DNA of 52,118 bases from Comamonadaceae bacterium (GCA_947373245.1 CANBWY010000005.1:1-52118), one strand, 5' to 3'; positions 30,378 through 39,694 are shown, counted from the first letter of the stretch. Numbers and translations: made by a program. Notes: generated from the sequence alone by a model not told the origin.

Positions 30378-31484
30378 TTAGATACGCATTGGCATCACCA
30401 CATATTTGAAGCTGGTGTTATCAGGAATGGTGATGAGCGCGGAACTGTTGGAATCAGCCAAATCGACCTGCACCATGTCTTGATCCATATTCGTCAGGGC
30501 GTCAATCAGGTAGGTCACGTTGAAACCAATTTCAATGGCGTCGCCGTTGTAATCAATTTCCAGTTCGTCCACGGCTTCTTCTTGCTCAGCGTTGCTTGAC
30601 GCAACGCGCAAAACGCCTGGCTCTAAGTTCAGGCGCACGCCTTTGAACTTCTCGCTGGTCAGAATCGCTGTGCGTTGCAAAGTCGCCAACAAAGCCGTAC
30701 GGCCCATGGTGATGGTGTTCTTGTGGTTCTTTGGAATCACGCGGTTGTAGTCTGGAAACTTGCCTTCGACCAGTTTGGTCACAAATTCCATACCGTCAAA
30801 AGTGAACTTGGCTTGGTTATTGGCAAACTGCATGTCAATAGCGCCTTCTTTGTCGCTCAACAAGCGCTGCAATTCCAGTACCGTCTTGCGCGGCAAGATC
30901 ACTTCTTGACGGGGTACTTCCACGTCTAAGGTGGCAGATGCAAACGCCAAACGGTGGCCATCGGTAGCAACCAAGCTGAGTTGCTTGCCTTCGGCTACAA
31001 ACAAAATGCCGTTTAAATAATAGCGGATGTCATGCACAGCCATAGCAAAGGACACTTGGTGCAACAGCTCTTTCAAGGTCTTTTGAGGCACGTTGAAGGC
31101 AGGCCCAAAGTTGGCGGCTTCTTGCACCAATGGGAAATCTTCAGCAGGCAAACTTTGTAGCGTGAAGCGGCTTTTGCCGCCTTTCAAGATCAATTTGCTT
31201 TGACTCGATTCCAAACTCACTGTTTGGTCGGAAGGCATGGTTCGCAAAATGTCAATCAACTTGCGTGCACCCACTGTGGTTGTGAAGTTGCCAGTATCAC
31301 CATCGAGCTCTGCGGTGGTGCGAATTTGAATTTCTAAATCGCTGGTGGTCAATTGCAATGCACTGCCTGTTTTTCGAATCAACACATTTGCCAAGATGGG
31401 CAGTGTGTGACGACGTTCAACGATGCCGGCAACAGATTGCAGAACCGATAAAACCTTGTCTTGTGTTGCTTTCAGTACGATCAT
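30378..31484 (-). CDS. dnaN: DNA polymerase III beta sliding clamp
   Basis: A 368-residue ring-forming clamp with three repeated domains of about 120 residues each. The N-terminal 'MIVLKATQDKVLSVLQSVAGIVERR' (here given only by its core LSVLQSVAGIVERRHTLPIL) and the C-terminal 'YVVMPMRI' that forms part of the client-binding pocket are both family-typical. It lies between dnaA and gyrB on the minus strand, the common dnaA-dnaN-gyrB order without recF. The 69 bases before gyrB include GTGAGG/CCTCAC inverted repeats but no T run. Confidence 0.97.
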   Translation of the reverse strand: MIVLKATQDKVLSVLQSVAGIVERRHTLPILANVLIRKTGSALQLTTSDLEIQIRTTAELDGDTGNFTTTVGARKLIDILRTMPSDQTVSLESSQSKLILKGGKSRFTLQSLPAEDFPLVQEAANFGPAFNVPQKTLKELLHQVSFAMAVHDIRYYLNGILFVAEGKQLSLVATDGHRLAFASATLDVEVPRQEVILPRKTVLELQRLLSDKEGAIDMQFANNQAKFTFDGMEFVTKLVEGKFPDYNRVIPKNHKNTITMGRTALLATLQRTAILTSEKFKGVRLNLEPGVLRVASSNAEQEEAVDELEIDYNGDAIEIGFNVTYLIDALTNMDQDMVQVDLADSNSSALITIPDNTSFKYVVMPMRI

Positions 31485-31715
31485 CTCTTCCTCTTGTTTT
31501 CTTTATTTAAATTAGTAGTAGTAGATAAGCAAAGCATCTTTCTGTGGACAACAGCATTTTCCTCTTTTTTTTCAAGTACTTGAGGCACCTTGAAGGGTGT
31601 TGGCAAGGACGCTTTTTTGCTGTCGTTCAAAACTGGATAACTTCTCGATTCCTACTTTTCTGTGGATAACTCTGGTGTTATCCAGAAACTATCCACAAGG
31701 TTGTTCTTTGGTTGA
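31485..31715. other. oriC: oriC region, dnaA-dnaN side: DnaA boxes and candidate unwinding element
   Basis: This 231-base AT-rich gap holds one perfect DnaA box (TGTGGATAA, 31661-31669) and three boxes with one mismatch (31543-31551 TGTGGACAA, 31678-31686 TTATCCAGA, 31689-31697 CTATCCACA). A weaker one lies at 31632-31640. Next to dnaN an AT tract (31502-31512) is followed by four consecutive TAG triplets (31513-31524), which resemble DnaA-trio elements known to engage single-stranded DNA during origin melting. The nearest box is 3' of the triplets, the orientation expected for such an element. The dnaN promoter must also be here. Confidence 0.7.
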
Positions 31716-33128
31716 TTAGCCCTTGAGGGTTTGCTCCAGGACGTGGAGTTGTTGGTTCAGATCCGCCATTTGTTGGCGTTCTGCGGTGATCTTTCGAACC
31801 GCGTGCAGCACAGTGGTGTGATCGCGCCCACCAAACAGCTCACCAATCTCTGGCAGGCTCTTTTGGGTGAGCTCCTTGGCTAAATACATGGCAATTTGGC
31901 GCGGCCTAGCAATCGAGGCAGGGCGCTTTTTCGAGTACATATCCGCCACTTTGATTTTGTAATAGTCGGCGACGGTTTTTTGAATGTTTTCGACTGAAAT
32001 TTGACGGTTTTGAATTGAAAGCAAGTCACGCAGGGCATCACGTGCCAGCTGAATCGAAATTTCTTTCTGGTTGAAACGTGAGTACGCCAAGATTTTGCGT
32101 AATGCGCCTTCGAGCTCTCGCACGTTGGAGCGCACGTTCTTAGCGACAAAAAAGGCCACTTCTTCAGGCATTTCAGAGCCTTCGGCACGTGACTTGCTGA
32201 TCAAAATCGCCACGCGCATTTCGAGTTCGGGGGGCTCAATTGCCACCGTCAAACCCGCGTCAAAGCGGGACACCAAACGCTCGTGGATGTCCGTCAAGCC
32301 CTTTGGATAGGTGTCACTCGTCATGATGATGTGTGACTTTTTGGCAAGCAAGGCTTCAAATGCATTGAAGAACTCTTCTTGGGTACGTTCTTTGTTGGCA
32401 AAGAACTGCACATCGTCAATCAGCAGCAGGTCAAGGGAGTGGTAGCGCTCTTTGAATTCGTCAAATGTTTTGCGCTGATACGCTTTAACCACATCCGAAA
32501 CGAATTGTTCTGCATGGATGTAGAGAACTTTGGCATCGGGACGCTCGGACAAAAGCTTGTTACCCACGGCGTGCATCAAGTGAGTCTTACCCAAACCTAC
32601 ACCACCATAGATGAACAAAGGGTTGTAAAGCTGCCCAGGCATGGTGGCCACATGCATGGCCGCAGCCCGCGCCATTCGGTTGGCTGTTCCTTCTACCAAG
32701 GTGTCAAACGTTAAGGCTGTGTTCAGACGTGTGCGAGGACCACTTGGGATACCTTCTTCTAGGCCGACAAAGCTTTCAGGCAAGGACTCAAGCTCTTGTG
32801 AAAAAGAAACTGGCTTAATCCTGACGGGGGATTCCTTAGGAGTGATTGCTAACTCAACTTGTATGTGCTGGCCATGCATTTGCTGCAACAAACCCGCAAT
32901 TCGGTTGGCATATTGGGCGCGAATCCAATCTAATTTGAAGCGGTTGCCTACCAAAATCACCACTTTGCTAAAGTCGCCAGCCACCTGTGCAATCAAAGGC
33001 TTGATCCAGGTGTTGAATTGCTGCTGGGGCAGTTCTTGTGCCAATTGCTCGATGCAGGCCTGCCACAAGCCATCACCAGAACTGGGTGATGTGCTGTCGG
33101 TAGCAGTAGAGGGAGGGGCCTGGTTCAT
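31716..33128 (-). CDS. dnaA: Chromosomal replication initiator DnaA
   Basis: A 470-residue AAA+ initiator. Domain I (1-90) carries '[21 protein letters not shown]'-type sequence, cut here to [14 protein letters not shown] linker is followed by the ATPase domain with Walker A GGVGLGKT at 175-182 and Walker B LLLIDD at 234-239. The C-terminal domain IV has the signature helix-turn-helix [15 protein letters not shown], which binds DnaA boxes. DnaA boxes on both sides of the gene fit autoregulation and origin function. It diverges from rpmH. Confidence 0.97.
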   Translation of the reverse strand: MNQAPPSTATDSTSPSSGDGLWQACIEQLAQELPQQQFNTWIKPLIAQVAGDFSKVVILVGNRFKLDWIRAQYANRIAGLLQQMHGQHIQVELAITPKESPVRIKPVSFSQELESLPESFVGLEEGIPSGPRTRLNTALTFDTLVEGTANRMARAAAMHVATMPGQLYNPLFIYGGVGLGKTHLMHAVGNKLLSERPDAKVLYIHAEQFVSDVVKAYQRKTFDEFKERYHSLDLLLIDDVQFFANKERTQEEFFNAFEALLAKKSHIIMTSDTYPKGLTDIHERLVSRFDAGLTVAIEPPELEMRVAILISKSRAEGSEMPEEVAFFVAKNVRSNVRELEGALRKILAYSRFNQKEISIQLARDALRDLLSIQNRQISVENIQKTVADYYKIKVADMYSKKRPASIARPRQIAMYLAKELTQKSLPEIGELFGGRDHTTVLHAVRKITAERQQMADLNQQLHVLEQTLKG

Positions 33129-33334
33129 GAGATATTTTTCTGTGGATAGATGCCCTTAAAAGGCATGCAGCAGAGCACTTTATCAAAAAATTATCCACAG
33201 GGTAGATAAATCTCAAACTCTTTCAAAAAAGCGAAACTAAAAAGAGTGTGGATAAAAATCTGCAATCGTCCTAAAAGTTTGAGATAATCGTTGGTTTCCC
33301 TGATCTGTTCAGGGCTTAGCTTTTTGGAAAAATC
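33129..33334. other. oriC: oriC region, dnaA-rpmH side: DnaA box cluster and divergent promoters
   Basis: A 206-base AT-rich gap with two perfect DnaA boxes in opposite orientation (TTATCCACA at 33191-33199 and TGTGGATAA at 33247-33255) and one with a single mismatch (TGTGGATAG at 33141-33149), 13 bases upstream of dnaA. It holds the divergent dnaA and rpmH promoters and separates minus-strand replication genes from plus-strand translation genes, as expected at an origin. Confidence 0.7.
33260..33288 (+). promoter_or_regulatory. Possible promoter of rpmH-rnpA-yidD-yidC
   Basis: GATAAT (33283-33288) is a good -10 box. The -35 position holds only a weak match (CTGCAA, 33260-33265, 17-base spacer). 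A DnaA box (33247-33255) lies directly upstream and could make the promoter DnaA-responsive. Confidence 0.4.
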
Positions 33335-33469
33335 ATGAAACGCACTTACCAGCCTTCTAAAACCCGTCGCGCCCGTACCCATGGCTTTATGGTTCGCATG
33401 AAAACCCGCGGTGGCCGCGCTGTGATCAACGCACGTCGCGCCAAAGGCCGCAAGCGTCTCGCTGTCTAA
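33335..33469 (+). CDS. rpmH: 50S ribosomal protein L34
   Basis: A 44-residue very basic protein beginning [18 protein letters not shown] and ending [11 protein letters not shown], the textbook L34 sequence and length. It opens the rpmH-rnpA-yidD-yidC operon reading away from dnaA. GGAAAA (33326-33331) precedes the ATG at short distance and may act as the ribosome-binding site. The stop is followed almost at once by the rnpA frame. Confidence 0.97.
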   Translation: MKRTYQPSKTRRARTHGFMVRMKTRGGRAVINARRAKGRKRLAV

Positions 33470-33505
33470 TTTTTGACCGCTGAGCAGGCCCGCGACCCCA
33501 GCGCC

Positions 33506-33907
33506 GTGGAACGTCTGAAACAGTGGTCAGAGTATCAGGCCGTCATGTCGGCAGGCTCGGTGGCACGTACGCCGCATTTTGTGTTGCACCAGTGGCAACC
33601 TCCTGTCAAAGCTTTCGCAGGGTCTGGGTTTGAAGAAACCCCGGCCCTGTTTGCCGATGGTGTCTTGATGCTGGGTGCATTGACACCCAAGCGATGGGCC
33701 AAACGGGCGGTGACGCGCAATTTGATTCGTCGGCAAATTCATGCGCTCTCGCATGAGTTTGCAAACAATCTACAGCCAACCGCCTATGTGGTTCGTTTGC
33801 GTGCGGCATTTAACCCTCAAAAGTTTGTCAGCGCATCATCGGACCTGCTTAAGCAAGCGGTGCGTGAAGAGCTGCGGCAACTGTTTGGCAAAGTGAGCGC
33901 CACATGA
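33506..33907 (+). CDS. rnpA: Ribonuclease P protein component
   Basis: The protein subunit of RNase P, which matures tRNA 5' ends; 133 residues from the chosen start. The core 'LTPKRWAKRAVTRNLIRRQI' (given by KRAVTRNLIRRQI) is the RNR motif that contacts the catalytic RNA. I chose GTG 33506 because it gives MERLKQWSEYQAVM, which aligns with the usual RnpA N-terminus (xRLKxRxxFxxV). A TTG at 33473, four bases after the rpmH stop, is an in-frame alternative that adds 11 residues. Neither has a good SD, suggesting coupling to rpmH translation. The stop overlaps yidD (ATGA). Confidence 0.92.
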   Translation: MERLKQWSEYQAVMSAGSVARTPHFVLHQWQPPVKAFAGSGFEETPALFADGVLMLGALTPKRWAKRAVTRNLIRRQIHALSHEFANNLQPTAYVVRLRAAFNPQKFVSASSDLLKQAVREELRQLFGKVSAT

Positions 33908-34167
33908 TCCAGTCGCTATTAATGACCGTGGTTCGCGCCTACCGGCTGTTCTTGAGTCCGTGGCTTGGTTCGTCGTGCCGTTTTGAACCCACGTGTTCTG
34001 TCTATTCGTTGCAAGCGCTAGAACGTCATGGCGCTGCGCGCGGCAGTTATCTCACCTTGAAGCGGCTGGCACGTTGCCAGCCTTGGTGTGTTGGTGGACA
34101 TGATCCTGTACCGCCAGTTTTGTTTACTCCCTTGACCTCTTCCAACTCCGGAAAGAAAACTTCATGA
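33904..34167 (+). CDS. yidD: Membrane protein insertion efficiency factor YidD
   Basis: An 87-residue membrane-associated protein that aids YidC/Sec insertion. The conserved core 'YRLFLSPWLGSSCRFEPTCSVYSLQAL' (shortened to SPWLGSSCRFEPTCSVY) with three cysteines is diagnostic, and 'RCQPWCVGGHDPVP' closes the domain. It overlaps rnpA and yidC by four bases each, so the rnpA-yidD-yidC genes are translated as a coupled series. Confidence 0.95.
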   Translation: MIQSLLMTVVRAYRLFLSPWLGSSCRFEPTCSVYSLQALERHGAARGSYLTLKRLARCQPWCVGGHDPVPPVLFTPLTSSNSGKKTS

Positions 34168-35867
34168 ATGACATTCGCCGCACCATTTTGTGGGTGATCT
34201 TTGGCTTCTCCATGGTTCTCCTGTGGGACCAATGGCAAGTTCACAACGGTCACAAAGCCACCTTCTTTCCTTCGCCCGCACAACAAGTGCAAGCGGCGGC
34301 GGCAGGCACGCCCACTTCTGTTCCGCCGGCTGGTGTGCCTGCTGCAGTTGCGCCACAAGCCGTGGCGGTTCCTGTAACTGAAACACGTACAGCCAGCAAG
34401 GCTTGGGTTGAGGTGGAGACAGACGTGGTCAAACTCAGCTTTGACACAGAAGGCGGGACCTTGGCGCGCGTCGAGCTGCTGAAGCACGCAGACCCGCGCA
34501 ATCCTGGTAGCCATGTGGTGTTGTTGGATGACAGCAAAGACCGCATCTACTTAGCCCAAACAGGTTTGATTTCAAGCACGCCAGGTTTGAGCTTGCCTAC
34601 ACACAAGACCCTGATGACGGTTCTGCCAGGCGCACGCACCCTCAAAGACGGTGACAACGCTTTGTCCATCACGTTCGAGTCGGCAGTTCAAAACGGCGTG
34701 AAATTGGTGAAAACATACACCGTCAAACGCGGTGCGTATGACATGGTGGTGAAGCACGACATCGTGAACACGGGTTCACAAGAGGTGTCCCCTCAGTTGT
34801 ATTTCCAATTGGTGCGCGACGGCAACAAACCTGCGGGCGAATCGTCGTTCTACTCCACCTTCACAGGTCCTGCGGTTTACACCGAAGCCAAGAAGTACCA
34901 AAAAGTTGAGTTTGCAAAAATCAAGAAGAAAGATGTGGATGTTGAAAAACAATCCACCACGGGCTACATCGCCATGGTGCAGCATTACTTTGCCAGCGCC
35001 TGGGTCTTACCCGATGGCATGACCCGTGACATCTCGCTCGACGCGGTGGACATTGGTTCCACCATGCCCGATTGCTGCTACCGCGCCACCTTGATCGCGC
35101 CTTTAGACGCCATCAAGCCAGGCGAAACCAAGAGCGTGTCCGCCACCCTCTACGCTGGCCCACAAGAAGAGAAAAAACTCGAAGCCCTCTACCCCGGCTT
35201 GGAGTTGGTCAAAGACTACGGTTGGTTGACGATTCTTGCCAAACCCTTGTTCTGGTTGTTGCATCAACTCAACAATATCTTGGGCAACTGGGGCTGGTCG
35301 ATCGTCACTTTGGTGGTCTTGCTCAAAGCGGCCTTCTATTGGTTGAACGCACACGCTTACCAAAGCATGGCCAAGATGAAAGCTATCAACCCACGCATCA
35401 CTGAAATGCGCGAACGTCTGAAAGACAGTCCGCAACAAATGCAAATGGAGATGATGAAGATTTACCGCGAAGAGAAAGTCAACCCCATGGGCGGTTGCGT
35501 TCCTATTGCGCTACAAATCCCGGTGTTCATCGCTTTGTACTGGGTGTTGCTGTCAACCGTTGAAATGCGCAACGCACCTTGGGTGGGTTGGATTCACGAC
35601 TTGTCGGCACCCGATCCCTTTTATATCCTGCCGCTGCTGATGACGCTGACCACGATGCTGCAAACCGCATTGAACCCTGCGCCACCAGACCCCATGCAAG
35701 CCAAGATGATGTGGATCATGCCGCTGGCCTTCAGCGTGATGTTCTTCTTCTTCCCTGCGGGCTTGGTGCTGTACTGGATTACCAACAACGTGTTGTCCAT
35801 CACCCAGCAATGGGTCATTAACACACGCATGGGCGTACCACCTCAGTTCAATTTGCCTAAGTTCTAA
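34164..35867 (+). CDS. yidC: Membrane protein insertase YidC
   Basis: A 567-residue Gram-negative-type insertase. A first membrane segment (about 5-22) is followed by an Ala/Pro-rich linker (40-75), the large periplasmic P1 domain (about 80-345) and the conserved five-segment core from about residue 370 ('LNNILGNWGWSIVTLVVL'). 'NPMGGCVPIALQIPVFIALYWVL' (core GGCVPIALQIPVF) is the family signature near 445-460. It integrates membrane proteins alone or with SecYEG. A strong terminator follows 23 bases after the stop. Confidence 0.97.
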   Translation: MNDIRRTILWVIFGFSMVLLWDQWQVHNGHKATFFPSPAQQVQAAAAGTPTSVPPAGVPAAVAPQAVAVPVTETRTASKAWVEVETDVVKLSFDTEGGTLARVELLKHADPRNPGSHVVLLDDSKDRIYLAQTGLISSTPGLSLPTHKTLMTVLPGARTLKDGDNALSITFESAVQNGVKLVKTYTVKRGAYDMVVKHDIVNTGSQEVSPQLYFQLVRDGNKPAGESSFYSTFTGPAVYTEAKKYQKVEFAKIKKKDVDVEKQSTTGYIAMVQHYFASAWVLPDGMTRDISLDAVDIGSTMPDCCYRATLIAPLDAIKPGETKSVSATLYAGPQEEKKLEALYPGLELVKDYGWLTILAKPLFWLLHQLNNILGNWGWSIVTLVVLLKAAFYWLNAHAYQSMAKMKAINPRITEMRERLKDSPQQMQMEMMKIYREEKVNPMGGCVPIALQIPVFIALYWVLLSTVEMRNAPWVGWIHDLSAPDPFYILPLLMTLTTMLQTALNPAPPDPMQAKMMWIMPLAFSVMFFFFPAGLVLYWITNNVLSITQQWVINTRMGVPPQFNLPKF

Positions 35868-35890
35868 CTTTCGCGAAATAGCACACCCAA

Positions 35891-35924
35891 AACCCGCCGC
35901 CTTCGAAAGGCGGCGGGTTTTTTT
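35891..35924 (+). terminator. Intrinsic terminator after yidC
   Basis: A 13-bp stem (AACCCGCCGCCTT / AAGGCGGCGGGTT) with a three-base loop is followed by seven Ts. It ends the rpmH-yidC operon only 15 bases before the mnmE start codon. Confidence 0.93.
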
Positions 35925-35939
35925 CTGGACAATCGACAC

Positions 35940-37409
35940 ATGCTTGCACAACACGACGCGCCCATCATTGCCATTGCCACTGCCCCAGGTCGAGGTGCGG
36001 TAGGCATCGTGCGCGTAAGTGGCAAACACTTAAGTGCTTTGGTCTTGGCTTTGTGTGGCCGTGCGCTCAAGCCGCGCGAAGCCACGTATTTGCCATTGCC
36101 TGACGAAACGGGCGCCGCGATAGACCACGTGTTGGCCCTGCACTTTCCCGGCCCCAACAGCTACACCGGCGAAGACGTGTTGGAGCTGCAAGCCCATGGC
36201 GGCCCCGTGGTGTTGCAACTCATTGTGGCGCGCTGCCTGCGCGTGGCCGCCGTGCTGAACGAACACCAGCAACCATTGCTGCGCGGTTTGCGTTTGGCGC
36301 AGCCAGGGGAGTTCACCCAACGCGCGTTCTTGAACCACAAACTCGACTTGGCGCAAGCCGAAGCCGTGGCCGATTTGATAGATGCCAGCACCGAGGCGGC
36401 CGCACGCGGCGCAAGCCGTTCCTTGGCGGGTGCGTTCTCTCACGAAATTCATCAGCTGCGTGATGCACTCATTCACCTGCGCATGTTGGTCGAGGCCACG
36501 CTCGACTTTCCTGAAGAAGACATCGACTTCTTGAAACAAGCCGACGCGCAAGGCCAGCTCACGCGCTTGCAACACAACCTGTCTCGCGTGATGGCGCAAA
36601 CCAAGCAAGGCGCGCTGTTGCGTGAGGGCATTCGCGTGGTCATTGCGGGTCAACCCAATGCGGGCAAAAGCTCTTTGCTGAATGCTTTGGCAGGCGCAGA
36701 GCTCGCCATCGTCACGCCGATCGCAGGCACCACGCGCGATGTGGTGCAGCAGACCATTCAAATTGAAGGCGTGCCCCTGCATGTGGTTGACACCGCTGGC
36801 TTGCGCGAGCACCCTGACGTGGATGAGGTGGAGCGCATTGGGATCGCGCGTGCGTGGGACCAAATCGGCCAAGCCGATGCGGTGCTTTTTTTACATGATT
36901 TGACCCGCGCTGACCAAGCGGACTATGCGGCCGCCGACGCACAAATTCAAAAAACACTACAAGAAAAGCTTGCGCCCCATGTGCCCGTGCTGCACTTGTG
37001 GAACAAAGCAGATGCCAACCCCGTCCTAACGAACCAACCCAAACGGACCACATCACCCACGCAGGCCGCCACAAACAACGCCAACGATGGCACCCTCCAC
37101 CTCACCTTGTCTGCCAAAACAGGCGATGGATTACCCGCGCTGCGCCAAGCTTTGCTGCGCGTGGTGGGTTGGCAAGGTGGTAGCGCCGAAGGCATGTTCA
37201 TGGCACGTGAACGTCACGTGCAGGCCCTGCATGAAGTGGATGAACACCTCATGCAGGCCAACGCAAGTTTGCAAGCGAGGGTGCCTGCCCTCGACCTGTT
37301 AGCCGAAGAGTTGCGCTTGAGCCAAAACGCACTCAACACCATCACCGGCGAGTTTTCGTCTGACGATTTGCTTGGTGTGATCTTCTCCAGCTTTTGTATC
37401 GGCAAATAA
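35940..37409 (+). CDS. mnmE: tRNA modification GTPase MnmE (TrmE)
   Basis: A 489-residue protein and partner of MnmG in wobble-uridine modification. The N-terminal formyl-THF-binding domain starts with '[20 protein letters not shown]' (core [12 protein letters not shown]). The G domain has G1 GQPNAGKS at 237-244, G2 TTRD, G3 DTAG and G4 NKAD, with an unusually long Thr/Asn-rich insert near 362-380. The invariant C-terminal FCIGK is present with its catalytic cysteine. No SD precedes the ATG, and the yidC terminator ends 15 bases upstream, leaving little room for a separate 5' leader. Confidence 0.96.
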   Translation: MLAQHDAPIIAIATAPGRGAVGIVRVSGKHLSALVLALCGRALKPREATYLPLPDETGAAIDHVLALHFPGPNSYTGEDVLELQAHGGPVVLQLIVARCLRVAAVLNEHQQPLLRGLRLAQPGEFTQRAFLNHKLDLAQAEAVADLIDASTEAAARGASRSLAGAFSHEIHQLRDALIHLRMLVEATLDFPEEDIDFLKQADAQGQLTRLQHNLSRVMAQTKQGALLREGIRVVIAGQPNAGKSSLLNALAGAELAIVTPIAGTTRDVVQQTIQIEGVPLHVVDTAGLREHPDVDEVERIGIARAWDQIGQADAVLFLHDLTRADQADYAAADAQIQKTLQEKLAPHVPVLHLWNKADANPVLTNQPKRTTSPTQAATNNANDGTLHLTLSAKTGDGLPALRQALLRVVGWQGGSAEGMFMARERHVQALHEVDEHLMQANASLQARVPALDLLAEELRLSQNALNTITGEFSSDDLLGVIFSSFCIGK

Positions 37410-37435
37410 GCCACCCCCACCGATAAAATGACCGC

Positions 37436-38449
37436 ATGACCCAAACCCATGCACACACCACCAGCAACGCTGCGCAGGTCGATGACCAACGCATTTTGCA
37501 GCTGGCCCATGAGACGCTAGACATCGAAGCAGACGCCGTGCGGCATTTGCGCGAAGGCTTGTCGCCTTCCTTTGTGCAGGCGGTACACGCCATTCTCAAA
37601 GTCACAGGCCGCGTGGTCGTGATGGGCATGGGTAAGAGCGGACACGTCGGCCGAAAGATCACCGCCACCCTCGCCTCCACGGGTACGCCGGCCATCTTCG
37701 TGCATCCCGCCGAAGCCAGCCACGGTGACCTTGGCATGGTCAAAGACACGGATTTGGTGATTGCTATTTCCAACAGCGGTGAGAGTGACGAGTTGGCCGC
37801 CATCCTGCCCGTGCTCAAGCGTCAAGGCGTGCCCTTGGTGGCGCTCACCGGGGGCGCACAGTCCACACTGGCGAAGCATGCCGACATCGTGCTCAACACA
37901 GGCGTGCGCAAAGAAGCATGCCCACTCAACCTCGCGCCCACTGCCAGCACCACCGCACAAATGGCCATGGGCGATGCGTTGGCCGTGGCCTTGCTCGATG
38001 CCCGTGGTTTCAAAGCCGAAGATTTTGCGCGCTCCCACCCTGGCGGTGCATTGGGCCGACGCTTGCTGACGCATGTGAGCGATGTCATGCGCAGTGGCGA
38101 CGCCGTGCCCAGCGTCTTGCCTACCGCCAGCTTCAGCGACTTGATGCGTGAGATGAGCGCCAAAGGCTTGGGCGCTTCTGCCATCGTGGATGCAAACCAA
38201 ACTGTCTTGGGCATCTTTACCGACGGTGATTTGCGCCGCTTGATTGAAAAAGGCACAGACATGCGCCAACTCAACGCAGCGCACGTGATGCACGCCAAGC
38301 CGCGCACCATCCGCGAAACGGCCTTGGCCGTGGAGGCGGCTGAGCTGATGGAGTTGCACCGCATCACCAGTGTCTTGGTGGTGAACGCGCACGGTGCGCT
38401 GTGCGGCGCCATCAACACCAACGACCTCATGCGCGCGAAAGTCATTTGA
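37436..38449 (+). CDS. kdsD: Arabinose-5-phosphate isomerase KdsD
   Basis: A 337-residue cytoplasmic enzyme that converts ribulose-5-phosphate to arabinose-5-phosphate, the first committed step of KDO synthesis for lipopolysaccharide. The SIS sugar-isomerase domain (about 40-180) has 'VVVMGMGKSGHVGRKI', 'HPAEASHGDLGM' with the active-site His, and 'SNSGESDEL'. Two CBS domains follow (about 215-270 and 280-335). The stop overlaps the kdsC start by one base (TGATG). TAAAAT lies six bases before the ATG with no SD, so a leaderless transcript is possible. Confidence 0.95.
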   Translation: MTQTHAHTTSNAAQVDDQRILQLAHETLDIEADAVRHLREGLSPSFVQAVHAILKVTGRVVVMGMGKSGHVGRKITATLASTGTPAIFVHPAEASHGDLGMVKDTDLVIAISNSGESDELAAILPVLKRQGVPLVALTGGAQSTLAKHADIVLNTGVRKEACPLNLAPTASTTAQMAMGDALAVALLDARGFKAEDFARSHPGGALGRRLLTHVSDVMRSGDAVPSVLPTASFSDLMREMSAKGLGASAIVDANQTVLGIFTDGDLRRLIEKGTDMRQLNAAHVMHAKPRTIRETALAVEAAELMELHRITSVLVVNAHGALCGAINTNDLMRAKVI

Positions 38450-39003
38450 TGCACACACACACACCCGCGTTGAACTTTGAACCCGCGTTGCTTTTGCGCG
38501 CACAGGGCGTGCGCGTGGCCTTTTTTGATGTGGACGGCGTGCTCACCGACGGTGGCCTGCTCTTCACCGAGAGTGGCGAAACCATCAAGCGGTTTTCAAC
38601 CCTGGATGGCCATGGGCTGAAACTGCTGCAAAAGGCAGGCATCACACCCGCCGTCATCACAGGACGCGACAGTGTCCCCCTGCGCGTGCGACTCAAGGCT
38701 TTGGGCATCACGCACGTGCGCTATGGCACCGAAGACAAAGCCCCGGCAGCGCAAGAAATATTGAACGAATTGGGACTCACCTGGTCTCAAGCCGCCCACA
38801 TGGGCGACGACTGGCCCGACTTGGCAGTCATGAAACGCGTGGCCTTTGCCTGTGCGCCGACCAACGCCCACATCGAAGTCAAGGCCATCGCGCATTACGT
38901 CACACAGCGCGAAGGTGGCGATGGCGCAGCACGTGAGCTTTGTGATTTATTGCTGGTCGCCAGCGGTCGATACGCCGCGCTCTTGAAAGAATACCTCGCA
39001 TGA
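38449..39003 (+). CDS. kdsC: 3-deoxy-D-manno-octulosonate 8-phosphate phosphatase KdsC
   Basis: A 184-residue HAD-superfamily C0 phosphatase that releases KDO from KDO-8-phosphate. The nucleophile motif FFDVDGVLTDGG lies near 25-36, motif II in 'VITGRDS', and motif IV in MGDDWPDLAVM. I chose ATG 38449, which overlaps the kdsD stop, because longer in-frame starts add unrelated residues. Six CA repeats follow the start codon. The stop overlaps the lptC start (ATGA). Confidence 0.95.
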   Translation: MHTHTPALNFEPALLLRAQGVRVAFFDVDGVLTDGGLLFTESGETIKRFSTLDGHGLKLLQKAGITPAVITGRDSVPLRVRLKALGITHVRYGTEDKAPAAQEILNELGLTWSQAAHMGDDWPDLAVMKRVAFACAPTNAHIEVKAIAHYVTQREGGDGAARELCDLLLVASGRYAALLKEYLA

Positions 39004-39650
39004 ATGCTGCGGCCGTGGTCTCGTGGTGGACGCGTGTGCGCCGCTTGTGGGACCGCCTGGCCGTTTATTTGCCACTGTTGCTCATGGGCTTGATGGCCAT
39101 GACCACCTATTGGCTGGTACACAACACGCCGGTCGCAGGGGAGGCTGAACTCGAAGCTGCGCCACGCCATGTGCCGGATTACTTCATGCGTGATTTCTCA
39201 GTCCGGGTCTTTGATGCCGATGGCCATTTGAAAAGTGAAATCGTGGGCACCGAGGGGCGCCATTTTCCCGATACCGACACCTTAGAAATTGACCAACCTC
39301 GTTTGCGACTGTTGGGCTCTGAAGGTCGTGTGACCAGCGCTACAGCCGCGCGTGGCCTCATCAATGCAGACGGCTCAGAAGCGCAGTTGTTTGACAGAGC
39401 GGTGGTGGTGCGCGAAGCCTCCACTTCCGCCAAAGGTATCGTGGTGCCGCGCAGCGAATTGCACAGCGACTTCTTGCATGTGTTTGCCAACACCGAACAA
39501 GTTCGCTCGCATTTGCCTGTTGTTTTGGTGCGTGGCACGGGCGACCGCTTCACCGCCCAAGACGGCATGTTCTACGACAACCTGAACCGCGTGATGCAAC
39601 TCCACGGCCGCGTTCGTGGCACCTTGTTGCCACCCAAAGAGAAAAAGTAA
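39000..39650 (+). CDS. lptC: LPS export system protein LptC
   Basis: A 216-residue protein with one N-terminal membrane anchor (about 20-41) and a periplasmic beta-jellyroll domain. 'PDYFMRDFSVRVFDADGHLKSEI' (core PDYFMRDFSV) is typical of LptC. It passes lipopolysaccharide from LptBFG to LptA in the transenvelope bridge. It is coupled to kdsC by start-stop overlap. In many proteobacteria lptA and lptB follow directly; here a terminator and a convergent gene follow instead. Confidence 0.92.
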   Translation: MNAAAVVSWWTRVRRLWDRLAVYLPLLLMGLMAMTTYWLVHNTPVAGEAELEAAPRHVPDYFMRDFSVRVFDADGHLKSEIVGTEGRHFPDTDTLEIDQPRLRLLGSEGRVTSATAARGLINADGSEAQLFDRAVVVREASTSAKGIVVPRSELHSDFLHVFANTEQVRSHLPVVLVRGTGDRFTAQDGMFYDNLNRVMQLHGRVRGTLLPPKEKK

Positions 39651-39674
39651 AAAGGCTCCCGAGGGAGCCTTTTA
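39651..39674. terminator. Bidirectional terminator between lptC and the RNA-binding protein gene
   Basis: AAAGGCTCCC pairs with GGGAGCCTTT across a minimal loop directly at the lptC stop codon. T-rich sequence follows on the plus strand and a T run on the minus strand (opposite AAAAA), suiting both converging genes. Confidence 0.8.
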
Positions 39675-39694
39675 GTTTGCCGTGAGGCAGTCGA

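Noticed and set aside
37428-37439. Three-codon frame ATG-ACC-GCA-TGA overlapping the kdsD start
   Set aside because: Too short to judge and lacking an SD; the ATG is more likely part of a TAAAAT promoter box.
38452-38464. CA dinucleotide run just after the kdsC start as a phase-variable switch
   Set aside because: Only six repeats, encoding a plausible MHTHT start; too short to be a convincing contingency locus.
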